A stretch of DNA of 39,146 bases from Myxococcales bacterium (GTDB lineage: Bacteria; Myxococcota; Kuafuiibacteriia; Kuafuiibacteriales; Kuafuiibacteriaceae). The notes beneath the pieces are model-generated. The model saw nothing but the letters and a program-made list of their open reading frames with translations. It ran no database searches and was not told the DNA's origin. Below, one piece after another: positions 25,176 through 33,833 of the stretch (position 1 is the stretch's first letter; each line of letters starts with the position of its first letter). The stretch covers positions 1 through 39,146 of the forward strand of contig JAHQVK010000184.1 in assembly GCA_019634385.1 (NCBI GenBank). Reading direction: 5' to 3'. Both the position numbers and the translations under genes were made by a program.

Positions 25176-27476
25176 TCAACTCAAAACCAAATAGGCAGCC
25201 AAACCCACTATCCCTACGATCATCACCCACACCGTCCAGCCTCGCCGCTCACTCGTCCCCAGCAAACTATCTCCATCGCGAATAGCCCGTGCCGTGTGAC
25301 GGGCAGCTGGAGCCGCGGCCACCGATACTGCACGATCAGTGCGAGAATACTCGTGGCGCACCACCGGTCGATTACCTTGAACCGGCTTGCTGGAGATCGT
25401 CCGAAGTGTTCCCGCTGTTGGTGGCTGCGGGGAGGTGTGATCCACGATTCTTCGGCGAAGAGATGACGATGCTGCGGCCGACCTTTCCCCCTGCCCAGAG
25501 GGGCCTGCAGGGTCTTTGGGAGAGACTTCGAGCGTTCGTAAAGACTCAATTCGCGCCGGCCTCGAACGACTAACTTGAGTAGCATCGCCCGGAGGCACGG
25601 AAGAACTGCTCAACTGACAGTTACTGCTCTGGAGACCAGAGGAGCTATTCCGACGAGTACGACGTCTGGGCGACACTGATGAACTGTCCAACGGCGAATG
25701 ATTGCTAAGAGGTAACACTGAAGAGCGGTTCCGCCGTGCGCTGTCATTAGGTGGCACCGATGAGCTATCCCGGCGAGCACGATCACTTGCAGACACCGAT
25801 AAACTATCCCGGCGAACACGATCACTTGCAGACATAGAAGAGCTATCGGAGGTAGCTGGTCTTCCGGTGATCAGCCGACTTTTTGCCCGAGGTGTATCTG
25901 ACTGAAGTGGCCCTGCATCTGATGGGGTAGGCGCCCCGAGTCGAGTAGAAATAGGGCGCGAACGTTTCGTTGCTTCCTGAGCTCGTCGACGCGAAGGTGC
26001 TTGCTCCCAGACACCGGCATTGTGGGGTAAAGCCGAGGTTATCGGTTCAACATCAGTGGAGACCACAAATCGCGGTAGATCAGAGGCATCATTCCAGGTC
26101 TTCATTTCTTCAGTCGTTTGGGGACCCATCCGCCGAAGACCAGAGGCATCATCCCAGGTCTTCATTTCGTCATTCGTTGGGAGACCCATCCGCCGAAGAC
26201 CAGAGGCATCATTCCAGGTCTTCATTTCGTCAGTCGTTGGGGGATCCATCCGCCGAAGCACCTGTGGTCGAATCGGCATATCCGCATATCGTTCCGCATC
26301 CGACTCATCCTCTGTATCCCCAGTGGGTACAAGGCGAGTGTCAGCCCCATCCAAAGCATCTAGTAGTTCAGGAAGTTGCTGGTTTAGGAGATCAACAGCC
26401 GGCTCCATCCCATCCTCAACCCGACTGGGAACAAGGGTGGGTAGCTCCGTTTCTACGGCCAGCGGCACCGCTGGTTCAGCAGCCAACGGCAAAACGGGAT
26501 CATCAGCGAGTGGGAAGCTCGACTCAATAACCAGGGGTGAGGTCGGCTCTACATCCGGTGCCGGCTCAGCGAGCAAGGGTTGCGCTAGCTCATCAAAATG
26601 CGATGGATCACCAGCCAGGGCTGACGCTGGCTCAACATCCGACAACGGCCCAACTAGAGGTGAGACTGGTGTAACATCCGGAGATGAGCCCAGGTCAACA
26701 TCCAGTGCTCCCTCAACAACCAGTGGTGCAAGCGCATATTCAACGTCCAACGGCCGCTCTACAAGGTCCGATGAGGCTGACTCAGCAGCAGGCTCAACAT
26801 CTGCAGATGAAACCGGCTCAGCCACCGACCCGGCATCTGCAGATGAAACGACCTCAGCCGCCGGCACTGGAGTCAACTCAACATCTGCAGATGAAGCGGG
26901 CTTAGCCACCGGCAATGGCGTCAACTCAACATCTGCGGATGAAACGAGCTCAGGAACCAGCAGTGGGGTCGAATCCGGATCCTGTGATCTCTCAACAAAC
27001 ACGAATGGCTCTGACTGCAGATGCTCTCCCCCCACTGCCCGTACGATATTGGCTACCTCTGTGTATGGTGCGGGAGGCCCAAGATGTTGAGCCAAGGCGA
27101 TGCGCAGTCGATCAGGATCGGGGGGCAACACACCCTCGGCAACATCATCAAGTACAGCAAAGACCGGGCGGGCCATAGCAGGCAACTGAGACCGGTGTTG
27201 GTCTCCTCCCAGCAACTCTCCGAGTAGCTTGGCAATAGCCTGACACCCGTACGGTTGCTGGCTCTGTCCCTGTCCGGAAACACCGAGAGCCACATCTCGC
27301 GGCGTCAGCTCCGTAAACCCCAAATCCGGATCTGCAACATCGTCCAATAGATCTACGGCAATCGAATGAGTTATTGCGACTGGCGGCCAACTTCCACGGG
27401 ATGCGAACGCACTGAGTATTTCTTCCAGCACCACCGTTTGGTCGAGCACCTCACCACAAACGTCCCTAGAGCTCAT
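25176..27476 (-). CDS. Repeat-rich tail-anchored protein with a kinase-like remnant N terminus
   Basis: 766 aa. The first about 165 residues have no complete domain but contain blocks recalling a Ser/Thr kinase C-lobe: A-V-D-L-L-D-D-V, L-T-P-R-D-V-A-L-G-V in place of H-R-D-x-x-P-x-N, A-I-A-K-L-L-G-E-L-L-G-G and L-P-P-D-P-D-R-L-R-I-A-L. There is no G-loop, catalytic Asp or DFG, so it would be inactive. Residues about 170-400 are Glu/Pro/Ser repeats (SSADVELTP-like), then three 20-aa repeats (R-R-M-x-x-P-T-x-x-E-M-K-T-W), then Ser/Arg-rich sequence. A single hydrophobic helix at the very end (WVMIVGIVGLAAYLVLS) suggests a tail anchor. The start overlaps the end of the upstream PilZ gene by 4 bp, so the two are probably co-translated. 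Function unknown. Confidence 0.7.
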   Translation of the reverse strand: MSSRDVCGEVLDQTVVLEEILSAFASRGSWPPVAITHSIAVDLLDDVADPDLGFTELTPRDVALGVSGQGQSQQPYGCQAIAKLLGELLGGDQHRSQLPAMARPVFAVLDDVAEGVLPPDPDRLRIALAQHLGPPAPYTEVANIVRAVGGEHLQSEPFVFVERSQDPDSTPLLVPELVSSADVELTPLPVAKPASSADVELTPVPAAEVVSSADAGSVAEPVSSADVEPAAESASSDLVERPLDVEYALAPLVVEGALDVDLGSSPDVTPVSPLVGPLSDVEPASALAGDPSHFDELAQPLLAEPAPDVEPTSPLVIESSFPLADDPVLPLAAEPAVPLAVETELPTLVPSRVEDGMEPAVDLLNQQLPELLDALDGADTRLVPTGDTEDESDAERYADMPIRPQVLRRMDPPTTDEMKTWNDASGLRRMGLPTNDEMKTWDDASGLRRMGPQTTEEMKTWNDASDLPRFVVSTDVEPITSALPHNAGVWEQAPSRRRAQEATKRSRPISTRLGAPTPSDAGPLQSDTPRAKSRLITGRPATSDSSSMSASDRVRRDSLSVSASDRARRDSSSVPPNDSARRNRSSVLPLSNHSPLDSSSVSPRRRTRRNSSSGLQSSNCQLSSSSVPPGDATQVSRSRPARIESLRTLEVSPKDPAGPSGQGERSAAASSSLRRRIVDHTSPQPPTAGTLRTISSKPVQGNRPVVRHEYSRTDRAVSVAAAPAARHTARAIRDGDSLLGTSERRGWTVWVMIVGIVGLAAYLVLS
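26078..26260. repeat. 60-bp tandem repeat, three copies, inside the tail-anchored protein gene
   Basis: Three in-frame units of exactly 60 bp encode a 20-aa repeat with core D-E-M-K-T-W-x-D-A-S. The copies differ at only a few bases, indicating recent duplication or ongoing conversion. The copy number may vary between strains. Confidence 0.9.
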
Positions 27477-27850
27477 ATCACTCCCTCCTTGACTAACTTG
27501 ATCAAGCGATTGATCGAGCGTGACTGCCCCTCACGGAATCGTACTGCAATCCCCACAACCCGTCGCATGGCCACTACATCCTGCGAACTCATCTCTCCTT
27601 CTACCCGAATGATCTCACCATCGATTGCCACTGGCGCATAGGCTCCTTCAAATCTCACTTCAACCAACAGAGGCGTACCGAGCGGCAAAACTACCGAAGT
27701 TTCGATAAACACGCCCCCTTCACTCAGATTCCGGGTCACATCCTGGAACGTCTCTTCGGGACGGCCCAGATCGCGAAAGGCAACCTTAATTACAGCCGTC
27801 AATCGCTCCGAACATCGTCGCTCTTCGGCATCGAGTTCCCTATCTTCCAT
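27473..27850 (-). CDS. PilZ-domain protein
   Basis: 125 aa single PilZ domain, a c-di-GMP receptor fold. The R-R-C-S-E-R segment near the N terminus can supply the R-x-x-x-R motif, and N-L-S-E-G-G-V-F-I matches the (D/N)-x-S-x-x-G motif in the variant common in myxobacteria. The later V-G-I-A-V-R-F strand is also typical. Binding to c-di-GMP is plausible but not certain for this subtype. It overlaps the downstream repeat-rich gene by 4 bp, so c-di-GMP may control that membrane-anchored partner. Confidence 0.88.
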   Translation of the reverse strand: MEDRELDAEERRCSERLTAVIKVAFRDLGRPEETFQDVTRNLSEGGVFIETSVVLPLGTPLLVEVRFEGAYAPVAIDGEIIRVEGEMSSQDVVAMRRVVGIAVRFREGQSRSINRLIKLVKEGVI

Positions 27851-28394
27851 CGCTACCCTCTCGGGTCGTTGTCTCCAACGCGCCCGATCCCGGGGTCATC
27901 CCTGAACGGCAGCGCATTCGCCTTATTCGAAGTACACAGCCTAGATATGCACCGAAATCATTCTTCAGGTAGCAACCGCGCGATTTTAGCGACCTCCTTA
28001 TTAGCGCCGTCAGTATATCGACATGAGCTCAGGTTTGCGACCCGGTCTACATCCATTCTATAACGCTTTGATATCGGATGCTAAATCTCCCCATCTCTGC
28101 AGTGACTACATTTTCACGCAGAGGACGATTATCCTCACTCACTGGCGTCCCAGCTACCGCCTCTGGTCTTTCATGATTTGGCTGAATTTCTGGTGAAAGT
28201 CAGAACGCGGTCCGAAGATTAAAGACACACCCTAATCAACGGCTTATTGGTCAGCTGGTAATATGGGTTAGCGCCACCGATGACCGGCGTGGACAACGCA
28301 TGTAGCAGAAGGGCCCGAAAGGGTGGCGAAGCCACCGAACCCTCACAAACGCAGGACACAAGTCAGAAAGCGGTCCCGAGGTTAAAGACAGGCC
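27851..28394. other. 544-bp gene-free stretch with repeat ends
   Basis: No gene is supported. The right part contains two direct copies of a 37-bp sequence (28198-28234 and 28361-28397) and a perfect hairpin GGTGGC-GAA-GCCACC near 28323-28337. This looks like debris of one or two mobile elements. The left part (27851-28190) holds nothing I recognise beyond the presumed PilZ promoter. Confidence 0.5.
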
Positions 28395-28397
28395 CTA
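28198..28397. mobile_element. Probable IS or MITE remnant with 37-bp direct repeats
   Basis: 28198-28234 and 28361-28397 share 31 of 37 bases in the same orientation, each starting AGTCAGAA and ending in TTAAAGACA-N-N-CCCTA. That ending is the dispersed repeat found at 12835-12849 and 25157-25172. In structure it looks like the right terminal repeat of an insertion sequence, present twice. No transposase frame is found between them. The last three bases form the stop codon of the minus-strand glycosyltransferase-like gene. Confidence 0.6.
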
Positions 28398-29393
28398 GCG
28401 CTGGAGGAGCATATGCGTCCTCTCTATCCACCCAGAGATAACATGCTCCAACGCAGCTTCCTCCCCGCGTCTTCTCAAGGTGTGAGCATCCACACGCCTG
28501 CGTTCAGTGGTCACCCAAAGCTCAGCTAGTGCATCTGCCACAGACTCCGCCCTAAACGGATCATAGCTGATGCCTATCTGGGCAGTAAAACATCGTGGAG
28601 GACGATTGACGGGTACAATCAAAAGACGGCCTCGAAGCAAGGCCTCAACCACCAGGCTATGCACAGGTTCGGGATCCGGCACCATCACGGCCCGCGCCTC
28701 ATAGATGGCGAGAGTCCGTGCCTCCACATCATCTAACGAGACAAAATGAGCATTGAGTGAGCTGCGCTGCACAGCAGCTTTCAGCGCGATGGAACCCACC
28801 ACCACCACCCTGACCCCTCGACCCGCCCGCTTCAGGCCTCGAATGACGGTTGTGGTTAATCCATTCTCCCCAAGAATCACACATATGCTTCGCTCAGCAG
28901 GATGGGGAGGGCCCGGAGCAATAGCTGAGGCTAATGGTGCCAATAGAGCTCGATAGGCCCGAATTCCACATTGCCCGGCTTTCTGTGCGGATCGATCGTC
29001 TAGGGCCCATACGTCATCTGCGCGGCACATGATATCCGAGCTCAGTAACCCGATCATACTCCCCGTCCAGACCACAGACGCAGCCCCTAGCACTCGTGCC
29101 ACCCGAACCGCCACCGCACCACTCAAAGGATCTACGCCATAGACCAACTCCGGCCGAGAGGCTCGCGGCTTAAGAAGCCATTGAGCGGCCAGGTACAAAG
29201 CAGTCAGCGAAACATCGCTGGCTTTAGGGTTCACAAGAACCCCACGCCGCCACCTCGGCGTCAAAACTTCGAGATCAAGGGAACGCGCATCCGCCAACAA
29301 CCGGAGAGCTCCAGAAACCTCTGGCGATGGTGCCTTTTGATGCCGCATCTCCGGCATCACAATGGCAGCAATGAGTCTCCGCCTCACGCCCAC
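28395..29393 (-). CDS. Glycosyltransferase-like protein (GT4-type fold)
   Basis: 332 aa. An N-terminal half with A-x-V-M-P-E-M-R-H-Q and L-V-Y-G-V-D-P-L-S-G-A-V-A-V-R-V-A, and a C-terminal half with the pattern D-P-E-P-V-H-S-L-V-V-E-A-L-L-R-G-R-L-L-I-V-P-V, match the E-x7-E nucleotide-sugar-binding motif of GT4 retaining glycosyltransferases only loosely. It may build a surface polysaccharide or be a divergent relative. No signal peptide. The stop codon is shared with the repeat end at 28382-28397. It is divergent from hisN (62-bp gap). Confidence 0.55.
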   Translation of the reverse strand: MGVRRRLIAAIVMPEMRHQKAPSPEVSGALRLLADARSLDLEVLTPRWRRGVLVNPKASDVSLTALYLAAQWLLKPRASRPELVYGVDPLSGAVAVRVARVLGAASVVWTGSMIGLLSSDIMCRADDVWALDDRSAQKAGQCGIRAYRALLAPLASAIAPGPPHPAERSICVILGENGLTTTVIRGLKRAGRGVRVVVVGSIALKAAVQRSSLNAHFVSLDDVEARTLAIYEARAVMVPDPEPVHSLVVEALLRGRLLIVPVNRPPRCFTAQIGISYDPFRAESVADALAELWVTTERRRVDAHTLRRRGEEAALEHVISGWIERTHMLLQR

Positions 29394-29455
29394 GATTTCG
29401 CCCTCGAACTCCTGACCGTCAAGTTTCCCTATGAGGCTTCTGCTATGACGCAGGC

Positions 29456-30238
29456 ATGAGTGCGCCAGAACGCCATAAAACAGCCTTAGAAATCGCCCGT
29501 CAGGCGGTAACTGCGGCAGGACAGGAGGCCTTAAGACACTTCGCGCAAGGGGTAGAGGTGAAACTCAAAGAGGATCAGTCCCCGGTCACCGCAGCAGATA
29601 TTGCCTCAGAAAACATAATGTTAGAGATCATTCGTAGCCGGGATCCATCCGCGAGCATCATCGCGGAGGAGTCGGGGATTCATGACCACTCCCGCAGTCG
29701 GCGGTGGATAATCGATCCGATTGATGGCACCCGAGGATTTACCCGAGGCGGGGAATTTTGGGGACCACTGATTGCTCTCGAGGAGGACGGAGAAATTGTG
29801 GTTGGGGCGATGATGCTTCCGGTGCGTAACGAAGTTTATTGGGCATCCAAGGGGGGAGGCGCATTCAAAAACGACACTCGCCTTCATGTATCTTCGGTAG
29901 CCGAATGGCCCCAATCCACACTTAGCCTAGGTGAAACCTCGCGTCTGCTTCGCCCACCTCTTCGATCAGCAGTGGTTGAACTAGCTGCCACCGCCACCTC
30001 AACTCGGAGCCTAGGCGACCTCGCAGGAGTTACGATGGTACTTAACGGGCTGGCAGAAGTATGGATCGAGCACGGCGTTAAGCCATGGGATGTTGCTCCC
30101 AGCAAAATCCTGATTGAGGAGTCTGGCGGTCGCTGGACCACTTATGCCGGCACCCTGGACATTTCCGAGGGTAGCGCCGTGGGCTCCAACGGTCTGGTGC
30201 ACGAGCATGTTCTGCATACCCTACAGAACGCGAACTAG
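29456..30238 (+). CDS. hisN: Inositol-monophosphatase-family phosphatase, HisN-like
   Basis: 260 aa. Metal-dependent phosphatase of the IMPase superfamily. Motifs: I-I-A-E-E-S-G with the first metal Glu; W-I-I-D-P-I-D-G-T-R-G-F, the family hallmark; and V-K-P-W-D-V-A-P-S-K-I-L-I-E-E-S-G-G. The D-G-T-R-G-F-T-R-G-G-E-F-W-G context fits histidinol-phosphatases of the HisN type better than inositol-specific ones, which is the basis for the symbol; inositol phosphate or PAP as substrate is possible. All metal ligands look present. No other histidine gene is in the window. The TAG stop begins TAGGGCG, a weak match to the dispersed repeat. Confidence 0.82.
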   Translation: MSAPERHKTALEIARQAVTAAGQEALRHFAQGVEVKLKEDQSPVTAADIASENIMLEIIRSRDPSASIIAEESGIHDHSRSRRWIIDPIDGTRGFTRGGEFWGPLIALEEDGEIVVGAMMLPVRNEVYWASKGGGAFKNDTRLHVSSVAEWPQSTLSLGETSRLLRPPLRSAVVELAATATSTRSLGDLAGVTMVLNGLAEVWIEHGVKPWDVAPSKILIEESGGRWTTYAGTLDISEGSAVGSNGLVHEHVLHTLQNAN

Positions 30239-30288
30239 GGCGTATCGGTAGCGTCAGCGGGGAACGATTGCGATGTAGCGAGTGCTCA

Positions 30289-31194
30289 TCAATTCGGGCG
30301 ACGCAGCAGATCGAGACGATCGAGAAACACCAATACGCCCGCGGTATCGTGGATCGACAACCTGCGAAACCGAGGTGGGTTACCCAGCTCACATGCCTCG
30401 TCCTCCAACGCTTCGAGGGCATTAATCACTTGAGGAGGCAACCGGTACGGGTTTGTATTCCGGTCATAGTGCTCCTTAAGAGCGACAAACTGCCCTCCAA
30501 AACGGCTTATCTGATATCGCCGGTCGGACGGCCGAGCGTGGACCACCAGTCCAAACGCGATCGAAGGTCGTAAATCCAACACCACCGGGGAATTGTTTAC
30601 TAACGCTTCGGCCCCAACCCGCACGTCCACCATCAACTCCCGGTCAGCAGCTCGCTCAAATAGTCGGCACCTCGCATGCTCTGCCACTACTTCATCTAGC
30701 TGGGCTCTAGACAAAGCTCGGCTGTCCACAAGCCGCTGACAGTACTCGACACCGTCTCGACTCGCAGCTTCGATAGGACTCATTAACGCCCGCCAATATC
30801 CGAGGGTCTTAAGGACCTCGCTGATCCCCACCACCCCCGGCGAGCCCATACGCTCCAGTCCCACGAGTTGGCCTTGGCGAAGAAAAAGAAGATCGGTTCC
30901 AGTAGCGAGGCTGGTACGCCGAAAGGCTCGAGAAAAATCAGCAGCCGGCATATACCCTGCCACCCGCAACGCAATACATCCAGTAAACCGGGAGTCCTGC
31001 GCGGTTAACAAAACATCCGGCAATGGCAAATAATCGATCGGAAAGCGGAGTGTTCGTGGTGAGGTCAAACCTGCAAGCTGCTGAGCAAGCCGTCGGGCAA
31101 CCGCATCAGCCGCATATCTTCTCGATATTGCCGTCGCTGGATCCGTGGGCCATTGTCGCACTGGAGCATGCATGCTGCAGTTGTGGTATCTCAT
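30289..31194 (-). CDS. DUF4388-like protein, predicted signalling role
   Basis: 301 aa. The pattern L-P-L-P-D-V-L-L-T-A-Q-D-S-R-F-T-G-C-I-A-L-R-V, then D-L-L-F-L-R-Q-G-Q-L-V-G-L, resembles DUF4388 (PATAN-like) domains that are frequent in myxobacterial gliding and signalling proteins. The later part is helical (A-L-S-R-A-Q-L-D-E-V-V-A-E-H-A-R-C-R-L-F). No catalytic motif, signal peptide or membrane helix. ATG 31173 is an alternative start. It is divergent from the SurA-like gene with a 45-bp gap, so the two may share a control region. Confidence 0.55.
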   Translation of the reverse strand: MRYHNCSMHAPVRQWPTDPATAISRRYAADAVARRLAQQLAGLTSPRTLRFPIDYLPLPDVLLTAQDSRFTGCIALRVAGYMPAADFSRAFRRTSLATGTDLLFLRQGQLVGLERMGSPGVVGISEVLKTLGYWRALMSPIEAASRDGVEYCQRLVDSRALSRAQLDEVVAEHARCRLFERAADRELMVDVRVGAEALVNNSPVVLDLRPSIAFGLVVHARPSDRRYQISRFGGQFVALKEHYDRNTNPYRLPPQVINALEALEDEACELGNPPRFRRLSIHDTAGVLVFLDRLDLLRRPN

Positions 31195-31230
31195 CTAAGT
31201 CGTAGAGAAATCAACGAGCATGTACGTTTT

Positions 31231-31234
31231 GGAG
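31231..31234 (+). promoter_or_regulatory. Ribosome-binding site deciding the start of the SurA-like gene
   Basis: GGAG lies 5 nt before ATG 31240. It selects the start that gives a proper signal peptide rather than the upstream in-frame ATG at 31153, which overlaps the divergent gene. Confidence 0.7.
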
Positions 31235-31239
31235 CACAC

Positions 31240-32238
31240 ATGAGTATTTCACCGCTTCTATTATTGGCGAGCGTTCTTGGCACCACCGTTTCCCAAGCAG
31301 GGGCCTCTTCATCCACAACCAAAGCACCGAAAGATCGGAGAGTACTGCTAGACCAGCTGGTGGCCACTGTGGACAACCATGTCATTACGCTTAGTGAGGT
31401 TCAAAAAAATGCTCGCCCATTCTTGGCACAAAACCAGACTACCAAGCGCCGAAACAAACTCTACGAGGATGTCCTCGAACAGCTGATCAATGAAAAACTC
31501 CTAGAAAAGCAAATAACCGAAGCGGATATCAACGTGTCCGAAGGAGAAGTTCAAGCGGCTATTGAAGACATTCTCCGTCAAAACCGGTTAACCCCCGATC
31601 AACTTCAAGAAGCGGTCGTTTCCCGCGGAATCACCTATGAGGACTATAAGCACGACGTCAAAAAACAGTTGGTCCAACTGAAACTCATAGATCTCAAAGT
31701 ACGATCAAAGATCGTGATCACTGAAGAAGATCTTCGGGCGGAATACGAAAGCAGGGTACGAGCGGAATCCGCAAAAACCAAAGTAAGTATATCTCATATC
31801 CTGTTGCGTTTCGGTGACAATGCCACCGACGAGGAGAAACAGCGCATTGAAGAGCAAGCTGAAGACGTTCGCAGACTGGTCGGTGAACAACCAGAATCAT
31901 TCGGTGAAGTAGCCAAAGAACTCAGTCAAGGTCCTACCGCTGCGAAAGGAGGGAGTCTGGGTGAACTTGACGAACTCGAGCTTTTGCCCGCTTTGGCCGC
32001 CGCCATCCACTCGTTAGAACCGGGCCAAATCAGCAATCCCGTTGTGACTCCTAACGGGATCCACATTGTTAAACTCGATCAGCGGCGACAAGAAGGTGCT
32101 CAAAGCTTTGAGCAAATGGCTGGTTTACTCCGACGAGAGCTTCAACAACAGCGTTCGGATGATCAAATGAAAGTTTGGCTCAACGAGCTCCGTCGCGATA
32201 GCGCCATAAACATCCTCAAATCTCCCGATAAAATGTAG
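31240..32238 (+). CDS. SurA/PpiC-like periplasmic peptidyl-prolyl isomerase chaperone
   Basis: 332 aa from ATG 31240. Signal peptide about 1-21 (SPLLLLASVLGTTVSQAGA). The SurA-type N-terminal helical chaperone domain follows: L-V-A-T-V-D-N-H-V-I-T-L-S-E-V, then L-Y-E-D-V-L-E-Q-L-I-N-E-K-L-L, then V-S-E-G-E-V. One parvulin domain (about 180-280) shows K-V-S-I-S-H-I-L-L-R, A-K-G-G-S-L-G-E-L and P-V-V-T-P-N-G-I-H-I-V-K-L. It helps fold outer-membrane proteins in the periplasm; the porin at 5096 would be the sort of client. SurA of E. coli has two parvulin domains, this protein one, as is common in deltaproteobacteria. Confidence 0.9.
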   Translation: MSISPLLLLASVLGTTVSQAGASSSTTKAPKDRRVLLDQLVATVDNHVITLSEVQKNARPFLAQNQTTKRRNKLYEDVLEQLINEKLLEKQITEADINVSEGEVQAAIEDILRQNRLTPDQLQEAVVSRGITYEDYKHDVKKQLVQLKLIDLKVRSKIVITEEDLRAEYESRVRAESAKTKVSISHILLRFGDNATDEEKQRIEEQAEDVRRLVGEQPESFGEVAKELSQGPTAAKGGSLGELDELELLPALAAAIHSLEPGQISNPVVTPNGIHIVKLDQRRQEGAQSFEQMAGLLRRELQQQRSDDQMKVWLNELRRDSAINILKSPDKM

Positions 32239-32262
32239 CGCTCCCGGGACCCTTCAAACCTC

Positions 32263-33792
32263 TTAGTTGGGTTCAGAATGCTCATGGACCCGATAATCAC
32301 TCACCGATAGTTGAACATCACCGATCAAGCTAGCAGCGGCCAGTCCTGCTCTACGAAGTCCATCCGGATCCGATAAACCCTCGGCAAACTTGATGTGGGT
32401 GAGATCAGCGGTAACCTGATCAAAGGTCGGATCCATTGGATGCCATCCGGAGCCCAACCAAACTTCGACCCACTCATGGTAGCCAAAAGAGGGATTTGGC
32501 CCAGAGACATAGACCAAACCCGTAACCAACTTCGTTGGAATACCAACAATTTTGGCCAAGGTAGAAAACAGAACCGAATGCTCCGTGCAGTCCCCAGCCT
32601 GGTCTCGATATGCCTCTGTCGCTGAAGCAAACGTATGAGCGAGAGTTTTTTCCTTCAGATGCTTATGCACGAAGGCATTGATGCGCTTTGCCACAATCCA
32701 CGCATCTTTCTCATCTTTAACAACTCTCTTTGCCGCAGACACCAACTGAAGATCGGAGGTATTTTCATAATCGGTTGCTGATAGATAGTGTTGTAATGCT
32801 TGAGTCTTTATCGGGAGGGTCGCCGCCGTTTGCGGTGTCGAAGCATAGGTCGTCGATACATGAACCTCTTTTGCGCTAACCCGCTGGACGGATTGGCGCT
32901 CAAAAGCCGGAATCTGAATCCCTTGGGGCCGTTCCGTGGTAAATATCAAAGACAGTGCCGCTAATTCATCACGTCTTGGAAGCTGAGCACTGACTGGAAA
33001 CAATGCCGCTCGGAAAATATCTACGTGCTCTTCCAATCGGATAGCTTCCTTCTTCGAAGTCCGCTCCATCACAATACCCGCCCCTAAGAGTTCTGTTCGC
33101 AACAAGCCTTTAGAACGATGGACGTGCGAAACCGAATGGATGGGGCCAAGCCTTTCGTGGACCGTGAAGACGTCAGGTTGACCAGGATTAGGTTTCTTTG
33201 CGATCTTTAGGGTAAAATCTAAAATATCACCCTCGATTTCATCGATCACCCGTCCCTTCACCTCCCGTCCTGGTTTCAGATCTCTCAGAAACAGCCACTC
33301 CATGCTGGACGAAAGGTAAACACCCGGTTGCAAAGGGTGTTGTTTCTGCCGAGGCGTACTCCCTACAATCTGCGTGATAACAAAACGGTCCCCGTCCTTC
33401 GCCCCTTCACTTTTTCGCCGTTCTTCGCCTTCTTTCCGAAGCAAGCGGTACTGCAAAGGCACACCGTCAGGTGTGAACCACAGATCCAGTGTGTGCTCCA
33501 TGCGAATGACATTGCTCTGTCGACGAACGGTAATGACTGACCACCGTTCGATATGAACTGCCGCTTGACCATCAAGCTCGGTCGTCTCTAGCCGTGAACG
33601 GGTATGGCCGATCTTCTGGCCATGAAATTTCATCTGAAACCAGAGTTCATCCGAGGACGGGGCAAGAACCGGAGCAGTTTTGGGTCGCGCGACTACTGGA
33701 ACCGCGGAGTGAGGATCATCATCAGCATGTCCCGGTACCGCACCCAGTAGCATACCAACGACGAGTGTCCCTGTGTTGCTGAGTATCCGCAC
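32263..33792 (-). CDS. Secreted transglutaminase-like (papain-fold) protein
   Basis: 509 aa from GTG 33792, chosen because it gives a clean signal peptide (VRILSNTGTLVVGMLLGAVPGHA, cut after GHA); the open frame extends to a TTG at 33834. A large beta-rich N-terminal region (about 25-370) of unknown role precedes a transglutaminase-like domain with the catalytic triad C402 in G-D-C-T-E-H-S, His in Y-H-E-W-V-E-V and Asp in M-D-P-T-F. Such secreted enzymes are usually proteases or amidases of surface proteins. It is convergent with the SurA-like gene (24-bp gap) and downstream of rqcH. Confidence 0.85.
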   Translation of the reverse strand: MRILSNTGTLVVGMLLGAVPGHADDDPHSAVPVVARPKTAPVLAPSSDELWFQMKFHGQKIGHTRSRLETTELDGQAAVHIERWSVITVRRQSNVIRMEHTLDLWFTPDGVPLQYRLLRKEGEERRKSEGAKDGDRFVITQIVGSTPRQKQHPLQPGVYLSSSMEWLFLRDLKPGREVKGRVIDEIEGDILDFTLKIAKKPNPGQPDVFTVHERLGPIHSVSHVHRSKGLLRTELLGAGIVMERTSKKEAIRLEEHVDIFRAALFPVSAQLPRRDELAALSLIFTTERPQGIQIPAFERQSVQRVSAKEVHVSTTYASTPQTAATLPIKTQALQHYLSATDYENTSDLQLVSAAKRVVKDEKDAWIVAKRINAFVHKHLKEKTLAHTFASATEAYRDQAGDCTEHSVLFSTLAKIVGIPTKLVTGLVYVSGPNPSFGYHEWVEVWLGSGWHPMDPTFDQVTADLTHIKFAEGLSDPDGLRRAGLAAASLIGDVQLSVSDYRVHEHSEPN

Positions 33793-33833
33793 CGCCAAGC
33801 AGTTGCCACACCTGAACGACGACAAACAAGGCA

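Noticed and set aside
26020-27090. 356-codon Ser/Thr-rich plus-strand frame
   Set aside because: It is the antisense shadow of the repeat-rich tail-anchored protein gene.
28100-28340. Remains of a transposase gene in the 28-kb gap
   Set aside because: Translation in several frames gave stops and no DDE or other transposase motif; only terminal-repeat-like sequence is supported.
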